DNA of 64,000 bases from Actibacterium sp. (GTDB lineage Bacteria > Pseudomonadota > Alphaproteobacteria > Rhodobacterales > Rhodobacteraceae): the NCBI GenBank assembly GCA_016278325.1, contig JADQCB010000002.1, forward strand, positions 248,001-312,000, in the 5' to 3' direction. This document shows positions 8,143 through 16,481 of the stretch, one piece after another (within the stretch, counting starts at the first letter, position 1; every line of letters starts with the position of its first letter). A model generated the notes under the pieces. The model had not been told where the DNA came from and made no database searches. It worked only from the letters and a program-made list of their open reading frames with translations. A program made the translations under genes and the position numbers.

Positions 8143-8386
8143 GGACAACGCCGCTTTCCGATCTGATCCGTTTTGCAAGTCGGTTCCTTTCTTCAAAGGC
8201 CGCATGCGCCGCGCGGTTCAGATCGCCCAGCGCGCCCTTCAGGTCGCGGGCCCGGGCCGAGTTTCCCTCGGCCACGTCCCGGATGATGTCGTTCAACGCC
8301 GTGATCGAACGGCGATAATGCTCTTCCGCGGCGTCCAGCACTGCCTGTGCCGCCGCGTCACCCCCTTGCGGGAAAATTGTTGTCAT
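8036..8386 (-). CDS. GTA small terminase-like protein (g1)
   Basis: 116 residues, strongly helical and charged (AAEEHYRRSITALNDIIRDVAEG, then ARDLKGALGDLNRAAHAAFEERNRLAKRI). It is the first gene of the cluster and its helical character fits RcGTA g1, the small terminase subunit TerS. It overlaps terL by about 107 nt in a different frame, which may lead automated callers to drop one of the two. A GAGAGG site lies upstream of ATG 8386. Assignment rests on position and composition more than on diagnostic motifs. Confidence 0.75.
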   Translation of the reverse strand: MTTIFPQGGDAAAQAVLDAAEEHYRRSITALNDIIRDVAEGNSARARDLKGALGDLNRAAHAAFEERNRLAKRIRSESGVVHDYALDIADARAEIGRRLACLRAARDTGGVPDRAE

Positions 8387-8431
8387 GTGGTCGTCGCCTG
8401 CCCTCTCATGCTGCTCCGCACGAGCGAAATG

Positions 8432-8463
8432 AAAAAGCGGCCGCGGGGTCGCCCCCTGGCCGC
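8432..8463 (-). terminator. Terminator-like hairpin in the GTA g1 leader (possible attenuator)
   Basis: On the minus strand gcggcc pairs with ggccgc, enclosing a second stem gggg/cccc with loop cga, followed by five Ts. It ends 46 nt before the g1 start codon. If the promoter at 8491-8519 is real, the hairpin is in the 5' leader of the GTA message and could act as an attenuator. Alternatively it is a backup terminator for acpP, which already has its own at 8585-8613. Confidence 0.65.
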
Positions 8464-8490
8464 CTGCCCAGTTCTCCTAGCTTGCCGTGG

Positions 8491-8519
8491 ACCCTACCCG
8501 ACACCGTCCCGAAAGTCAA
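8491..8519 (-). promoter_or_regulatory. Candidate GTA promoter
   Basis: On the minus strand TTGACT at 8519-8514 (5 of 6 to the sigma-70 -35 consensus), a 17-nt spacer and TAGGGT at 8496-8491 (weak -10). A weak -10 with a good -35 fits a promoter needing an activator. It lies about 105 nt upstream of g1, downstream of the acpP terminator, and 11 nt downstream of a perfect CtrA box. Confidence 0.45.
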
Positions 8520-8529
8520 TGTTTTTATT

Positions 8530-8546
8530 GTTAACAATGGGTTAAC
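8530..8546. promoter_or_regulatory. CtrA box (TTAA-N7-TTAA) upstream of the GTA cluster
   Basis: The sequence gttaac-aatgg-gttaac contains an exact TTAA-N7-TTAA, the established binding consensus of the response regulator CtrA. It is the only perfect match in the GTA half of the window and lies between the acpP terminator and the candidate GTA promoter. CtrA is known to be required for GTA production in Rhodobacter capsulatus; direct binding here is inference. Confidence 0.65.
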
Positions 8547-8584
8547 GGATAAAACCGGCCCGGAAAAGCCGCCGTGTGGAAGGC

Positions 8585-8613
8585 AAAAAAACGGCGCCTC
8601 GAACGGGGCGCCG
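8585..8613 (-). terminator. Intrinsic terminator of acpP
   Basis: On the minus strand cggcgcc/ggcgccg forms a perfect 7-bp stem with an 8-nt loop, followed by seven Ts. It lies 28 nt after the acpP stop codon and insulates the GTA region from acpP transcription. Confidence 0.85.
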
Positions 8614-8640
8614 TCTGAATCGTTTTGTCGGAACAGTCGC

Positions 8641-8874
8641 TTAGGATGCGTCCGTGATGAATTTCACCGCGTCGCCGAACGTCTGTATGGTCTCGGCCGC
8701 ATCGTCCGGGATCTCGATCCCGAATTCCTCTTCGAAGGCCATGACCAGTTCCACTGTGTCCAGGCTGTCGGCGCCCAGGTCGTCGATGAACGAAGCGTTC
8801 TCGACCACCTTGTCCTCTTCCACGCCCAGATGCTCGACGACGATCTTCCGAACGCGATCTGCGATGTCGCTCAT
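8641..8874 (-). CDS. acpP: Acyl carrier protein
   Basis: 77 residues, standard ACP length. The phosphopantetheine attachment motif GADSLD places the modified serine at residue 37; the rest ([27 protein letters not shown]) is the classic helix III-IV sequence. It carries growing acyl chains in type II fatty acid synthesis. It lies downstream of fabG and fabD on the same strand, with its own intergenic region and a strong terminator after it, consistent with higher, separately controlled expression. Confidence 0.98.
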   Translation of the reverse strand: MSDIADRVRKIVVEHLGVEEDKVVENASFIDDLGADSLDTVELVMAFEEEFGIEIPDDAAETIQTFGDAVKFITDAS

Positions 8875-8978
8875 GTCAATTCCTCATTGGTCTTGGGCTT
8901 TTGCCCGTCTCTTGATCCCGGCCCATCGGACCACTTACATGCCGTGCCAGGCAAGTCGCTGTCGCGAAAGCTGCGCCG

Positions 8979-9006
8979 CCTATAGCATATCGTAACTGCT
9001 TGGCAA
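8979..9006 (-). promoter_or_regulatory. Possible acpP promoter
   Basis: On the minus strand TTGCCA (9006-9001), a 16-nt spacer and TATAGG (8984-8979) lie in the 161-nt fabG-acpP gap, giving a leader of roughly 95 nt. The region is less GC-rich than its surroundings. The match is moderate and the spacer is one short of optimal. Confidence 0.4.
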
Positions 9007-9035
9007 ACGCTTTCGAAAATTTCCCGCGCCCCGGC

Positions 9036-9773
9036 TCAGAACATCGCCATGCCGCCATTCACATGCAGCGTGGTCCCGTTGACATAGCCCGCCTCGGGGC
9101 TGGCCAGAAAGGCGACCGCGGCGGCGATTTCGGCCGGATCGCCCATCCGGCCCGACGGCACCTGCCCCAGGATGCCGGCCTTCTGATCCTCGCTCAGCTT
9201 GTCAGTCATCGCGGTGGTGATGAAGCCCGGCGCGACGCAGTTGACGGTAATGCCGCGGCTGGCCACCTCCTGGGCCAGCGATTTCGACATCCCCACCAGG
9301 CCGGCCTTGGCCGCGGCATAGTTGGCCTGCCCCGCATTGCCCGTGGCGCCGACCACCGAGGTGATGTTGACGATCCGTCCCCAGCGCGCCTTCATCATCC
9401 CGCGCACCGCGCCCCGGCACAGCTTCATCGCGGCGGTCAGGTTGACATCCAGAACCGTGGACCATTCGTCATCGCTCATCCGCATGAAGATGTTGTCGCG
9501 GGTGATCCCGGCATTGTTCACGAGGATGTCGAGGCTGCCCATCGCGCTGGCGGCCTGCCTGGGCAGCGCGGCAAGCGCCGCGTCCTCGCCCAGGTCGCAG
9601 GGCAGCACATGCGCCCGTTCGCCCAGGTCGCCGGCCAGCGCCTCCAGCGGGGCCACGCGCGTTCCGCTCAGCCCGACGGTGGCGCCCTGCGCGTGCAGCG
9701 CGGTGGCGATCGCGCCCCCGATGCCGCCCGAGGCGCCGGTGATCAATGCACTCTTTCCGCTCAAATCGAACAT
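9036..9773 (-). CDS. fabG: 3-oxoacyl-ACP reductase
   Basis: 245 residues, short-chain dehydrogenase fold. The cofactor motif TGASGGIGGA is at about 12-21, NNAG in the middle, and the catalytic Ser-Tyr-Lys set appears in NITSVVGATGNAGQANYAAAK (in pieces), with VAPGFITTAMTDKL following. It reduces 3-oxoacyl-ACP with NADPH. ATG 9773 is chosen because GGGAG lies 5 nt upstream. fabD precedes it by 10 nt in the same operon. Confidence 0.96.
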   Translation of the reverse strand: MFDLSGKSALITGASGGIGGAIATALHAQGATVGLSGTRVAPLEALAGDLGERAHVLPCDLGEDAALAALPRQAASAMGSLDILVNNAGITRDNIFMRMSDDEWSTVLDVNLTAAMKLCRGAVRGMMKARWGRIVNITSVVGATGNAGQANYAAAKAGLVGMSKSLAQEVASRGITVNCVAPGFITTAMTDKLSEDQKAGILGQVPSGRMGDPAEIAAAVAFLASPEAGYVNGTTLHVNGGMAMF

Positions 9774-9783
9774 GTCGCTCCCT

Positions 9784-10728
9784 TCACGCAATGCTTTCGG
9801 CCGCGGCTTTCACCTCGTCGGGCGTGCCCACCGTTCGGCTGCGCGCACTGCGCTCGATACGGCGGATCATGCCCGACAGCGCCTTGCCGGCGCCGATTTC
9901 CCAGAACTCGGCGACGCCCTGCGCGACCATCCACTGCACGGATTCGCGCCAGCGCACCGAATGCGTCACCTGCTCGATCAGAAGCGCGCGGATCGTATCG
10001 GGCTGCGCCACCTCATGCGCCAGCACGTTGGCCACCAGCGGAACCTTCGGCACCGCGATCGCCACATCGCGCAGCGCATCGGCCATGACGCGCGCGGCGG
10101 GCGCCATCAATTCGCAGTGAAACGGCGCCGAAACCGGCAGCAGCATCGCCCGCTTGGCGCCCGCGGCGCCGGCCAGCTCGGCCGCGTGTTTCACCGCGCC
10201 CACATGGCCCGAGATCACCACCTGGCCCGGGTCATTGTCATTGGCGGCCTGGCAAACCGCGCCGATATCGGCGGCGGCCTGCGCGGCGATCTTCTGCGCG
10301 GTGGAAAAATCCAGCCCCAGCAGCGCGGCCATCGCACCCTCGCCCACCGGCACCGCCTGCTGCATCGCCTCGCCGCGAATGCGCAACAGGCGCGCCGCGT
10401 CGGCAATGCTGATCGCACCGGCCGCGGCCAGGGCGGAATATTCGCCCAGCGAATGCCCCGCGACAAACGCGGCGGCATCGACCGTCACCCCCTCCGATTC
10501 CAGCGCCCGTATCGCCGCCAGAGAGGTGGCCATCAACGCCGGCTGGGCATTCCGGGTCAGCGTCAGGCTGTCCTGGTCGCCCTCCCAGATCAGGGCGCTC
10601 AGCTTTTCGCCCAGGGCCGCATCGACCTCGTCGAACACCGCCCGGGCGGCCGGGTAGGCATCGGCAAGGGCCTTGCCCATTCCCACGGTCTGCGCCCCCT
10701 GGCCCGGAAATACGAATGCACGGCTCAT
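9784..10728 (-). CDS. fabD: Malonyl-CoA:ACP transacylase
   Basis: 314 residues. FVFPGQGAQTVGMGK opens the protein and GHSLGEYSAL carries the catalytic serine near residue 92; the second catalytic His lies in VSAPFHCELM. It loads malonyl groups onto ACP. ATG 10728 is preferred over an upstream GTG-like extension because the family starts right at FVFPGQG. First gene of fabD-fabG, with acpP next. Confidence 0.97.
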   Translation of the reverse strand: MSRAFVFPGQGAQTVGMGKALADAYPAARAVFDEVDAALGEKLSALIWEGDQDSLTLTRNAQPALMATSLAAIRALESEGVTVDAAAFVAGHSLGEYSALAAAGAISIADAARLLRIRGEAMQQAVPVGEGAMAALLGLDFSTAQKIAAQAAADIGAVCQAANDNDPGQVVISGHVGAVKHAAELAGAAGAKRAMLLPVSAPFHCELMAPAARVMADALRDVAIAVPKVPLVANVLAHEVAQPDTIRALLIEQVTHSVRWRESVQWMVAQGVAEFWEIGAGKALSGMIRRIERSARSRTVGTPDEVKAAAESIA

Positions 10729-10800
10729 TCCGCCCCCCGTCATTCTTGGTTTCGAAACCGTCTATCCGCTCCGGATTCCCGAAACAAGGGAAACGGCATC

Positions 10801-11697
10801 TCAGCGCGCCCGCCGCGCCAGAAACTCCGGCGCGCAGCGATCCTCGACCTCCCGGGCCTCGATATTGGCCACGTTGCGACGCACGCGCGCGGCGTGGCGC
10901 GCGGGTGCGACGGTCTGGTTGGAGCCGCGTTCGATCTTGGCCGCCAGTTCCGCCTCGGACCGGGTGTAATAGTGATTGAGCTGGATGTGATCGGCCGAAT
11001 AGAACCGCCGGGTCCGGCGATCCTTCAGCGAAAACCGCTCGCCGCGATCATTGCAGGTCACCGCGGCACCGTCCACCTCGACGGCGTGAACCCGCAAGGC
11101 CGTCACCCGCGTGGCATCGGCAATCCATTTGAAATTGGTGACACCGCGCGCGCCGCTCATCGGGTCAGCGGCGCGACGGGTATAGTTCTGCACGATCCCC
11201 CCCTCGGGCGGCTGCATGTGACCGTTGCGCCCGAAATTGTGCCAGGGCAGCGAGATCGCGCCACAGCCCTCCAGATGCGCCAGCGCCGCCGGCAGGCTGT
11301 CGGCGCGCCTGGGCACCAGGAATTCATCCGCATCAATGCAGGCGATCCAGCGATACCGCCCGCCGAAATTGCGCAGCGCATGGGCATAGGCCAGAACCTG
11401 ATTGTGCAGCTCGCGCCCGGAGACGGCATCGCGCAGCTTCTGATCCCAGAGGATGACCGTCATCCGCGCGCCCAGAACCGCGCGCAGTTCGCCGATCGTG
11501 CCGTCGGTGCAGCCATTGTCGTAAACCACCACATGCGCGACACCGGCACGAAGATGGAACGCTGCCCATTCGCCGATATGGCGCGCCTCGTTGCGCACGA
11601 TCAGCACCAGCACCAGCCCGGCGCGCCCGGCGACCGGCGCGGGCGGATCGAAAGCCAGTCTGGTGATCGGTTTGAGTGAAAAAAACGCCCGCAGCAT
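10801..11697 (-). CDS. Family 2-type glycosyltransferase
   Basis: 298 residues. LVLVLIVRNEARHIGEWAAFH near residue 28 and VVVYDNGCTDGT near 57 are typical of the Glyco_tranf_2_4 group, and CIDADEFLVP near 120 supplies the acidic metal/nucleotide-sugar motif. No signal peptide or membrane span is visible, so it is probably cytoplasmic, adding sugars to a surface polymer or lipid; the acceptor is unknown. The start ATG 11697 has GGGGAG upstream. It is not obviously in an operon with its neighbours. Confidence 0.85.
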   Translation of the reverse strand: MLRAFFSLKPITRLAFDPPAPVAGRAGLVLVLIVRNEARHIGEWAAFHLRAGVAHVVVYDNGCTDGTIGELRAVLGARMTVILWDQKLRDAVSGRELHNQVLAYAHALRNFGGRYRWIACIDADEFLVPRRADSLPAALAHLEGCGAISLPWHNFGRNGHMQPPEGGIVQNYTRRAADPMSGARGVTNFKWIADATRVTALRVHAVEVDGAAVTCNDRGERFSLKDRRTRRFYSADHIQLNHYYTRSEAELAAKIERGSNQTVAPARHAARVRRNVANIEAREVEDRCAPEFLARRAR

Positions 11698-11771
11698 CGG
11701 TCGGCTCCCCTGCCCCGGCGCCTTGTTAGCGCGGGCGCGGCCGACAATCCAGCGGCAGACGCGCCTTCGGC

Positions 11772-12392
11772 TCAGGCGCCGACAGGGGTCAGGCGGCGGC
11801 CGACACGCTGCCAGCCCTTGATCCCGGCCTCGGTCGGCCGGATCTCGCGGACCAGACGCTCGTGCAGAACGCGCAGGGTCGATTCGCGACCGCTGGCCAG
11901 ATGGATCGGCTGGCCGCCCCCGGCCGGGCGCACGAACAACTGCGCGCCATGACCGCATCGCCGCACATAGGCGCTGCCGATCTGGTCGAAGGGCAGTTCG
12001 CGCAACACGCGGGTCCGCCCATGGCGGTTGCACAGGTTCAGCCGCAGGCAGCGCCGCAGGATGTTGACATGCACCTCGCGGGCAAAGCCGCGCTCCGAGA
12101 TCCACAGGAACAGCAGCGCCGACATCAGCAGCCCGAAGCTTGACATCACGCGACCGGACTGGGCTGTCAGCGCCGCCTCGGCGTTGACCGGCGAGACAAT
12201 CCACGGCCCGCAGGCCGCCAGGATCATCGCCGCGCCGATCACGGCGCAGATGCGCTCGACCAGGCTGGCCTGGTTGCACAGTTCGGTGTCAGTCCGGATC
12301 ACATAGCCCCATCCCGTCTCCGAGACGCTCGTCTGGCCGGCGCGAGGGGAACCGGTGGCGATCCTTGCGATATCATGGGCCTGCGCGTTCAT
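11772..12392 (-). CDS. Two-span membrane protein of unknown function
   Basis: 206 residues. Two hydrophobic segments (ICAVIGAAMILAACGPWIV, about 48-66, and SSFGLLMSALLFLWIS, about 84-99) are followed by an Arg-rich, beta-like cytoplasmic domain (LRELPFDQIGSAYVRRCGHG). The GGAGGA ribosome site 6 nt before ATG 12392 is excellent, so the gene is real. I recognise no family. It is divergent from the rpsF operon and separated from the downstream glycosyltransferase gene by 74 nt. Confidence 0.75.
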   Translation of the reverse strand: MNAQAHDIARIATGSPRAGQTSVSETGWGYVIRTDTELCNQASLVERICAVIGAAMILAACGPWIVSPVNAEAALTAQSGRVMSSFGLLMSALLFLWISERGFAREVHVNILRRCLRLNLCNRHGRTRVLRELPFDQIGSAYVRRCGHGAQLFVRPAGGGQPIHLASGRESTLRVLHERLVREIRPTEAGIKGWQRVGRRLTPVGA

Positions 12393-12513
12393 GGCGGGTC
12401 CTCCTGCATGTTTGAGTTCAAGACTCGCCGAAAAAAATGGCCGAAATGGGACCATCGCGCACATATTTCGCGGCAAGGTTGTGTTGGCCCCGCGCCACGC
12501 CCGCGCGCGGGGC

Positions 12514-12542
12514 TTGCATCGCGGTGGCCCCTGTGTATAACG
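12514..12542 (+). promoter_or_regulatory. Promoter of the rpsF-rpsR-rplI operon
   Basis: CTTGCA at 12514-12519, a 17-nt spacer and TATAAC at 12537-12542 make a good alphaproteobacterial housekeeping promoter about 110 nt before rpsF. No other candidate is visible in the 258-nt divergent region, which otherwise shows nothing distinctive. Confidence 0.6.
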
Positions 12543-12650
12543 GCGCTTCCTTCCGCAGGACACGACAACCGGCGCAGCCTCTCGTGAGCGGGACGCGGAA
12601 GGACCGGACCCCGCTCTATGAAATGCGCCCGTGAAAGAACTGGAGTTCAC

Positions 12651-13004
12651 ATGCCGCTTTACGAGCATGTTTTCATCGCGCGTCAGGACCTTTCCAACGC
12701 GCAGGCCGAGGGCCTTGTCGAACATTTCTCCACGGTGCTTTCGGATAACGGCGGCAAGCTCGTCGATTCCGAGTACTGGGGGGTCAAGACGATGGCCTAC
12801 AAGATCAACAAGAACCGCAAGGGCCACTATGCCTTCCTGCGCACCGACGCTCCCGCGCCCGCGGTGCAGGAGATGGAACGCCTGATGCGTCTGCATGACG
12901 ACGTGATGCGCGTCATGACCATCAAGGTCGACGAACATGCCGAAGGCCCGTCGGCCCAGATGCAAAAGCGCGAAGAACGCGGCGATCGCCGCGAGCGCCG
13001 TTGA
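12651..13004 (+). CDS. rpsF: 30S ribosomal protein S6
   Basis: 117 residues. MPLYEHVFIARQDLS and the YWGVKTMAYKINKNRKGHY segment are diagnostic of bS6; the acidic/basic C-terminal tail (MQKREERGDRRERR) is typical of alphaproteobacterial versions. It binds S18 in the 30S platform. Start ATG 12651 is preceded by TGGAG. First gene of the rpsF-rpsR-rplI operon. Confidence 0.97.
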   Translation: MPLYEHVFIARQDLSNAQAEGLVEHFSTVLSDNGGKLVDSEYWGVKTMAYKINKNRKGHYAFLRTDAPAPAVQEMERLMRLHDDVMRVMTIKVDEHAEGPSAQMQKREERGDRRERR

Positions 13005-13033
13005 TCGCCAGCCTCAGGAAAGGACCGTAAACC

Positions 13034-13261
13034 ATGGCAACAAAACCGTTTTTCCGTCGCCGCAAGGTGTGCCCTTTCTCCGGCGACAACGCGCCGAAGA
13101 TCGACTACAAGGACACCCGCCTGCTGCAACGCTATATCTCCGAGCGCGGCAAGATCGTGCCCTCGCGGATCACCGCGGTCTCGTCCAAGAAGCAGCGTGA
13201 GCTGGCCCGCGCGATCAAGCGCGCCCGCTTTCTCGCCCTGCTGCCCTACGCCGTGAAGTAA
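13034..13261 (+). CDS. rpsR: 30S ribosomal protein S18
   Basis: 75 residues, standard length. [22 protein letters not shown] and the [30 protein letters not shown] core (in pieces) identify bS18. It pairs with S6 in the small subunit platform. It sits 29 nt after rpsF with AGGA upstream of the ATG. Confidence 0.98.
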   Translation: MATKPFFRRRKVCPFSGDNAPKIDYKDTRLLQRYISERGKIVPSRITAVSSKKQRELARAIKRARFLALLPYAVK

Positions 13262-13273
13262 GGAGCAAGCGTC

Positions 13274-13897
13274 ATGGACATCATTCTACTGGAACGCGTG
13301 GCCAAGCTCGGCCAGATGGGCGACGTGGTCGCCGTCAAGGACGGCTATGCCCGCAACTTCCTGCTGCCGCAGAAAAAGGCGCTGCGCGCCAGCCCCGACA
13401 ACGTGAAGGCGTTCGAGGCGCAGAAGGCGCATCTCGAAGCCCGCAACCTGGAAACCCGCAAAGAGGCGCAGGCCCTGGCATCGCGCCTGGATGGCAAACA
13501 GTTCGTGGTGATTCGCTCGGCCGCGGACTCGGGCGCGCTCTATGGCTCTGTCAGCACACGCGACGCCGCCGACGCAGCCCGCGAAGACGGTTTCGAGATC
13601 GACCGCAAGCAGGTGGTCCTGTCGGCCCCGATCAAGGAGCTGGGCCTGCATGACGTGCATGTGCGCCTGCACCCCGAGGTCGAGGCCACGATCAAGCTGA
13701 ACGTGGCCCGCAGCCAGGAAGAGGCCGAGATTCAGGCATCCGGAAAATCGATCCAGGAACAGGCCGCCGAGGACGAGGCCGCCGCGGAATTCGAAATCTC
13801 GGAACTGTTCGACGACATCGGCGCGGCCACGAACGAGGATGAGGATCTGGCCGGGACCGTGGAAGAGTCCGAAGAGGACCAGGACCGCGAAAGGTAA
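13274..13897 (+). CDS. rplI: 50S ribosomal protein L9
   Basis: 207 residues. [19 protein letters not shown] and [15 protein letters not shown] are the N-terminal L9 domain, followed by the long connecting helix and the C-terminal domain to about residue 150. The last 50 or so residues are an acidic extension ([16 protein letters not shown]...[11 protein letters not shown]) beyond the usual 150-residue length, a feature seen in other alphaproteobacterial L9 proteins. Last gene of the operon, followed by a terminator. Confidence 0.97.
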   Translation: MDIILLERVAKLGQMGDVVAVKDGYARNFLLPQKKALRASPDNVKAFEAQKAHLEARNLETRKEAQALASRLDGKQFVVIRSAADSGALYGSVSTRDAADAAREDGFEIDRKQVVLSAPIKELGLHDVHVRLHPEVEATIKLNVARSQEEAEIQASGKSIQEQAAEDEAAAEFEISELFDDIGAATNEDEDLAGTVEESEEDQDRER

Positions 13898-13926
13898 CCC
13901 CCGTTCGCCAGGGGATAGGACAGCAG

Positions 13927-13954
13927 GGGCCGCGCCGGCAGGGCGCGGCCCTTT
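13927..13954 (+). terminator. Terminator of the rpsF-rpsR-rplI operon
   Basis: A 10-bp stem gggccgcgcc/ggcgcggccc with a 5-nt loop followed by a T-rich stretch (ctttgctttg), 30 nt after the rplI stop. Confidence 0.85.
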
Positions 13955-14047
13955 GCTTTGACGGCGAGGCTGCGATCGGCCCTGCGGGCCGCTTGCAATT
14001 CCGGCGCGATCCGCGACATTGGCTCCGACCTTGCAGCAGGATCCGCC

Positions 14048-14503
14048 ATGCCCGACCCGACACGCCGCGCCGCCCTGGGATTCTTGCTTGCGTTGCCCGC
14101 GGCCTGCGGCCGCCCGGGGCGGCGGGGCGCATTGCCGCTCTACCCGAACGAGACACCGCAGCTGCGCGCCGTCATCAACCGATATGCCGACCGTTATGAG
14201 GTACCGCGCGCCCTGGTTCACAAGGTGATCCTGCGCGAGAGCGACCATGTGCCCACGGCACGCAACGGGCCCTATTACGGGTTGATGCAGATCCATCCCG
14301 AAACCGCGGCCACCATGGGGTTTCGCGGCCCGCCCGCGCGGTTGCTGGAGGCCGAGACGAACCTGAAATACGCGGTGAAATACCTGCGCGGCGCGTGGCT
14401 GTTGTCGGATGGCGATTTCGACAAGGCGGTAGGATGGTATGCGCGCGGATATTATTACGAGGCCAAGCGGCGCGGGATGCTGGAGCGAACCGGATTGCGT
14501 TAG
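14048..14503 (+). CDS. Lytic transglycosylase (SLT domain) lipoprotein
   Basis: 151 residues. The N-terminus TRRAALGFLLALPAACG looks like a Tat-type signal ending in a lipobox-like AAC. The mature part is a compact SLT domain: VHKVILRESDHVPTARNG with the catalytic Glu in the RES motif, then YYGLMQIHPETAATMGF and LKYAVKYLRGAWLLSDGDFDKAVGWYARG. It would cleave peptidoglycan glycan strands in the periplasm. Stand-alone gene, downstream of the rplI terminator. AGGA precedes the ATG. Confidence 0.87.
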   Translation: MPDPTRRAALGFLLALPAACGRPGRRGALPLYPNETPQLRAVINRYADRYEVPRALVHKVILRESDHVPTARNGPYYGLMQIHPETAATMGFRGPPARLLEAETNLKYAVKYLRGAWLLSDGDFDKAVGWYARGYYYEAKRRGMLERTGLR

Positions 14504-14581
14504 CCGGGTCGCCGGTCACGTGCCGCAGGGGCGCGCTCGGGCCGCCCCGAAGGACGGCCCGTATGCGCCGGGGATCGGCCG

Positions 14582-15913
14582 TCAGTCTTCGTCCAGCGCC
14601 TCGACCGCCTTTTGCAGATCGTCCTTGCCGATCTCCTTTTCGGTGACATCGGCCAGTTCGAACAGATAGTCCACGACCTTGTCCTCGAACAGCGGCGCGC
14701 GCAGTTGCTGTTGCATCTGCGGATTCTGCTGCACGAATTCGAAGAACTGCCGTTCCTGGCCCGGATACTGGCGCGCCTGGGTCATCACGGCCTGGGTCAT
14801 TTCGGAATCGCTGACCTCGATTTCCGCCTTGCGCCCGATCTCGGCCAGCAGCAGGCCCAGCCGAACACGGCGCTCGGCCAGCCTGACATGCTCCTCGGTG
14901 GGTTCGATCTCTCCATGGTCATGGTCGTGATCGTCCGGGTGTTCCTCGTGATGGAGCTGATGGGCGATCTGTTTGGCCTCGGCCTCGACGAGGCTGGGCG
15001 GCAGTTCGAAATTCACCGTCTCGTCGAGACGGTCCAGCAATTTGCGCTTCATGACCGCGCGCGACGCGTTGGCATACTCGGCCTCCAGCCGCTCGGCGAC
15101 CTGCGCCTTCAGGGCCGCCAGGTCGTCGGCGCCGTATTTTTTTGCCAGGTCGTCGTCGATCGCGGCCGGTTTGGGGGCCTTGACCGCCTTGACGGTGCAA
15201 TCGAAGACGACCGCCTTGCCGGCCAGGTTCTCGGCGCCGTAATCCTCGGGGAAGGTGACATTGACCGCCACCTCGTCGCCGGCCTTGACGCCGACCAGCT
15301 GTTCCTCGAACCCGGGGATGAAACTGTCGGAGCCCAGCACCAGCGGGTAATCCTCGGCCGTGCCGCCTTCGAACGGGGCGCCGTCCAGCATGCCGGTGAA
15401 GTCGATCACCACCTGGTCGCCATTCTCGGCCCTGGCGCCGTCTTCGCGATCCTCGAAATCCTGCGCGCTTTCGGCCAGGTTCGCCAGCGCCTCGTCGATA
15501 TCGGCATCGGCGGCCTTGACCACCAGCTTTTCCAGCTGGATGCCCTTCATGTCCAGTTCGGGAACCTCCGGCAGCGCCTCGTAGGTCATCTCGACCTCGA
15601 CATCGTCGCCCTCGCTCCAGTCCTCGTTGGTCATCTTGACATCGGGCTGCTGCGCCGGGCGGTCGCCGGTCTGCTCGAAATGGGTGCTCATCGCCCCATC
15701 GACGGTTTCCTGCATCGCCTCGCCCAGCAACCGTTTGCCGAATTGCTTCTTCAGCAAGGCCATCGGCACCTTGCCCTTGCGGAAGCCCTTCATCTCGACC
15801 TCGGGCTGGGCCTCGGCCAGCTTCTCGTCGACCTTCGCATCGAGCTCATCGGCGGTCACCGTGATCTTGTAGCCGCGCTTGAGCCCGTCTTTCAGGGTTT
15901 CGCTCACCTGCAT
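14582..15913 (-). CDS. tig: Trigger factor (peptidyl-prolyl isomerase chaperone)
   Basis: 443 residues, typical length. N-terminal ribosome-binding domain with the [17 protein letters not shown] signature at about residue 45; central FKBP domain ([20 protein letters not shown]...[14 protein letters not shown]); C-terminal helical chaperone arms. A His/Asp-rich stretch ([18 protein letters not shown]) in the C-terminal domain is a notable local insertion. It binds nascent chains at the ribosome exit. Start ATG 15913 is chosen because the family begins MQVxET. Confidence 0.97.
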   Translation of the reverse strand: MQVSETLKDGLKRGYKITVTADELDAKVDEKLAEAQPEVEMKGFRKGKVPMALLKKQFGKRLLGEAMQETVDGAMSTHFEQTGDRPAQQPDVKMTNEDWSEGDDVEVEMTYEALPEVPELDMKGIQLEKLVVKAADADIDEALANLAESAQDFEDREDGARAENGDQVVIDFTGMLDGAPFEGGTAEDYPLVLGSDSFIPGFEEQLVGVKAGDEVAVNVTFPEDYGAENLAGKAVVFDCTVKAVKAPKPAAIDDDLAKKYGADDLAALKAQVAERLEAEYANASRAVMKRKLLDRLDETVNFELPPSLVEAEAKQIAHQLHHEEHPDDHDHDHGEIEPTEEHVRLAERRVRLGLLLAEIGRKAEIEVSDSEMTQAVMTQARQYPGQERQFFEFVQQNPQMQQQLRAPLFEDKVVDYLFELADVTEKEIGKDDLQKAVEALDED

Positions 15914-15937
15914 GTCGTCGTCCTTCTCATACCACCA

Positions 15938-16022
15938 TGGTGCGGGTGGAGGGACTTGAACCCCCACGCCCTGCGGCGCCAGAACCTAAATCTGGTGCGT
16001 CTACCAGTTCCGCCACACCCGC
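15938..16022 (-). tRNA. tRNA-Leu (anticodon TAG)
   Basis: A complete cloverleaf on the minus strand: acceptor GCGGGTG/CACCCGC, D arm GCGGAACTGGTAGACGC, anticodon stem CCAGA/TCTGG with loop TTTAGGT (anticodon TAG), a long class II variable arm, T arm with GTTCAAGT, discriminator A and encoded CCA (15940-15938). The long variable arm and A73 fit Leu. Confidence 0.95.
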
Positions 16023-16197
16023 AAACCCACGGGGCAGCCCCCGACGCATGGGAACCGCCCCTTAAATTCGCGCCCTTCTAGCAAAGCCGCAACAGGGATG
16101 CGAGAGGAAAAAGGACCGGCCAGAAAAGCCTCGCCGGGAACCCTTTCTTGACCTATCATGCCGCAAAACAAGAAGGCAGACACGAGCAGGCCTTTCC

Positions 16198-16461
16198 ATG
16201 AGGGACATCACAGACCGGCCGTCACGGCCGGACAATACGCGCATGGCCGGAACCGGCCTGCCGCCCGGCACGATCATCTTCACGATGGAGGGGGCCTTGC
16301 CAATCGAATTCCTGTGCCCCGGCGACCGGATCATCACGCGGGCGGGGATGCGCGTGCTGCGCGCGGTCGGGCGCGGACTGGACAGTATCTCGCTGGAATT
16401 CGACCGCCCAGAGATCATCTATGCCGACGGCATCCAGGTGCCGGCAGCGGCGGCAAGCTGA
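16198..16461 (+). CDS. Small Hint-domain-like protein
   Basis: 87 residues. After a charged 20-residue N-terminus it contains GTIIFTMEGALPIEFLCPGDRIITR, the opening block of bacterial Hint_2 domains (inserted in autoprocessing proteins of Rhodobacteraceae), then VLRAVGRGL and PEIIYADGIQVP. The usual Hint_2 domain is longer and its catalytic Cys-like opening residue and C-terminal splice block are not evident here, so this looks like a free-standing minimal or eroded Hint unit. No obvious operon partner. Confidence 0.7.
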   Translation: MRDITDRPSRPDNTRMAGTGLPPGTIIFTMEGALPIEFLCPGDRIITRAGMRVLRAVGRGLDSISLEFDRPEIIYADGIQVPAAAAS

Positions 16462-16481
16462 GATCGCGGCCGGTGCGCCGC

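Noticed and set aside
1-8386. A complete prophage
   Set aside because: Only head, packaging and tail genes in the GTA order are present; no integrase, repressor, replication or lysis genes lie in the block. The protein families match Rhodobacterales GTAs.
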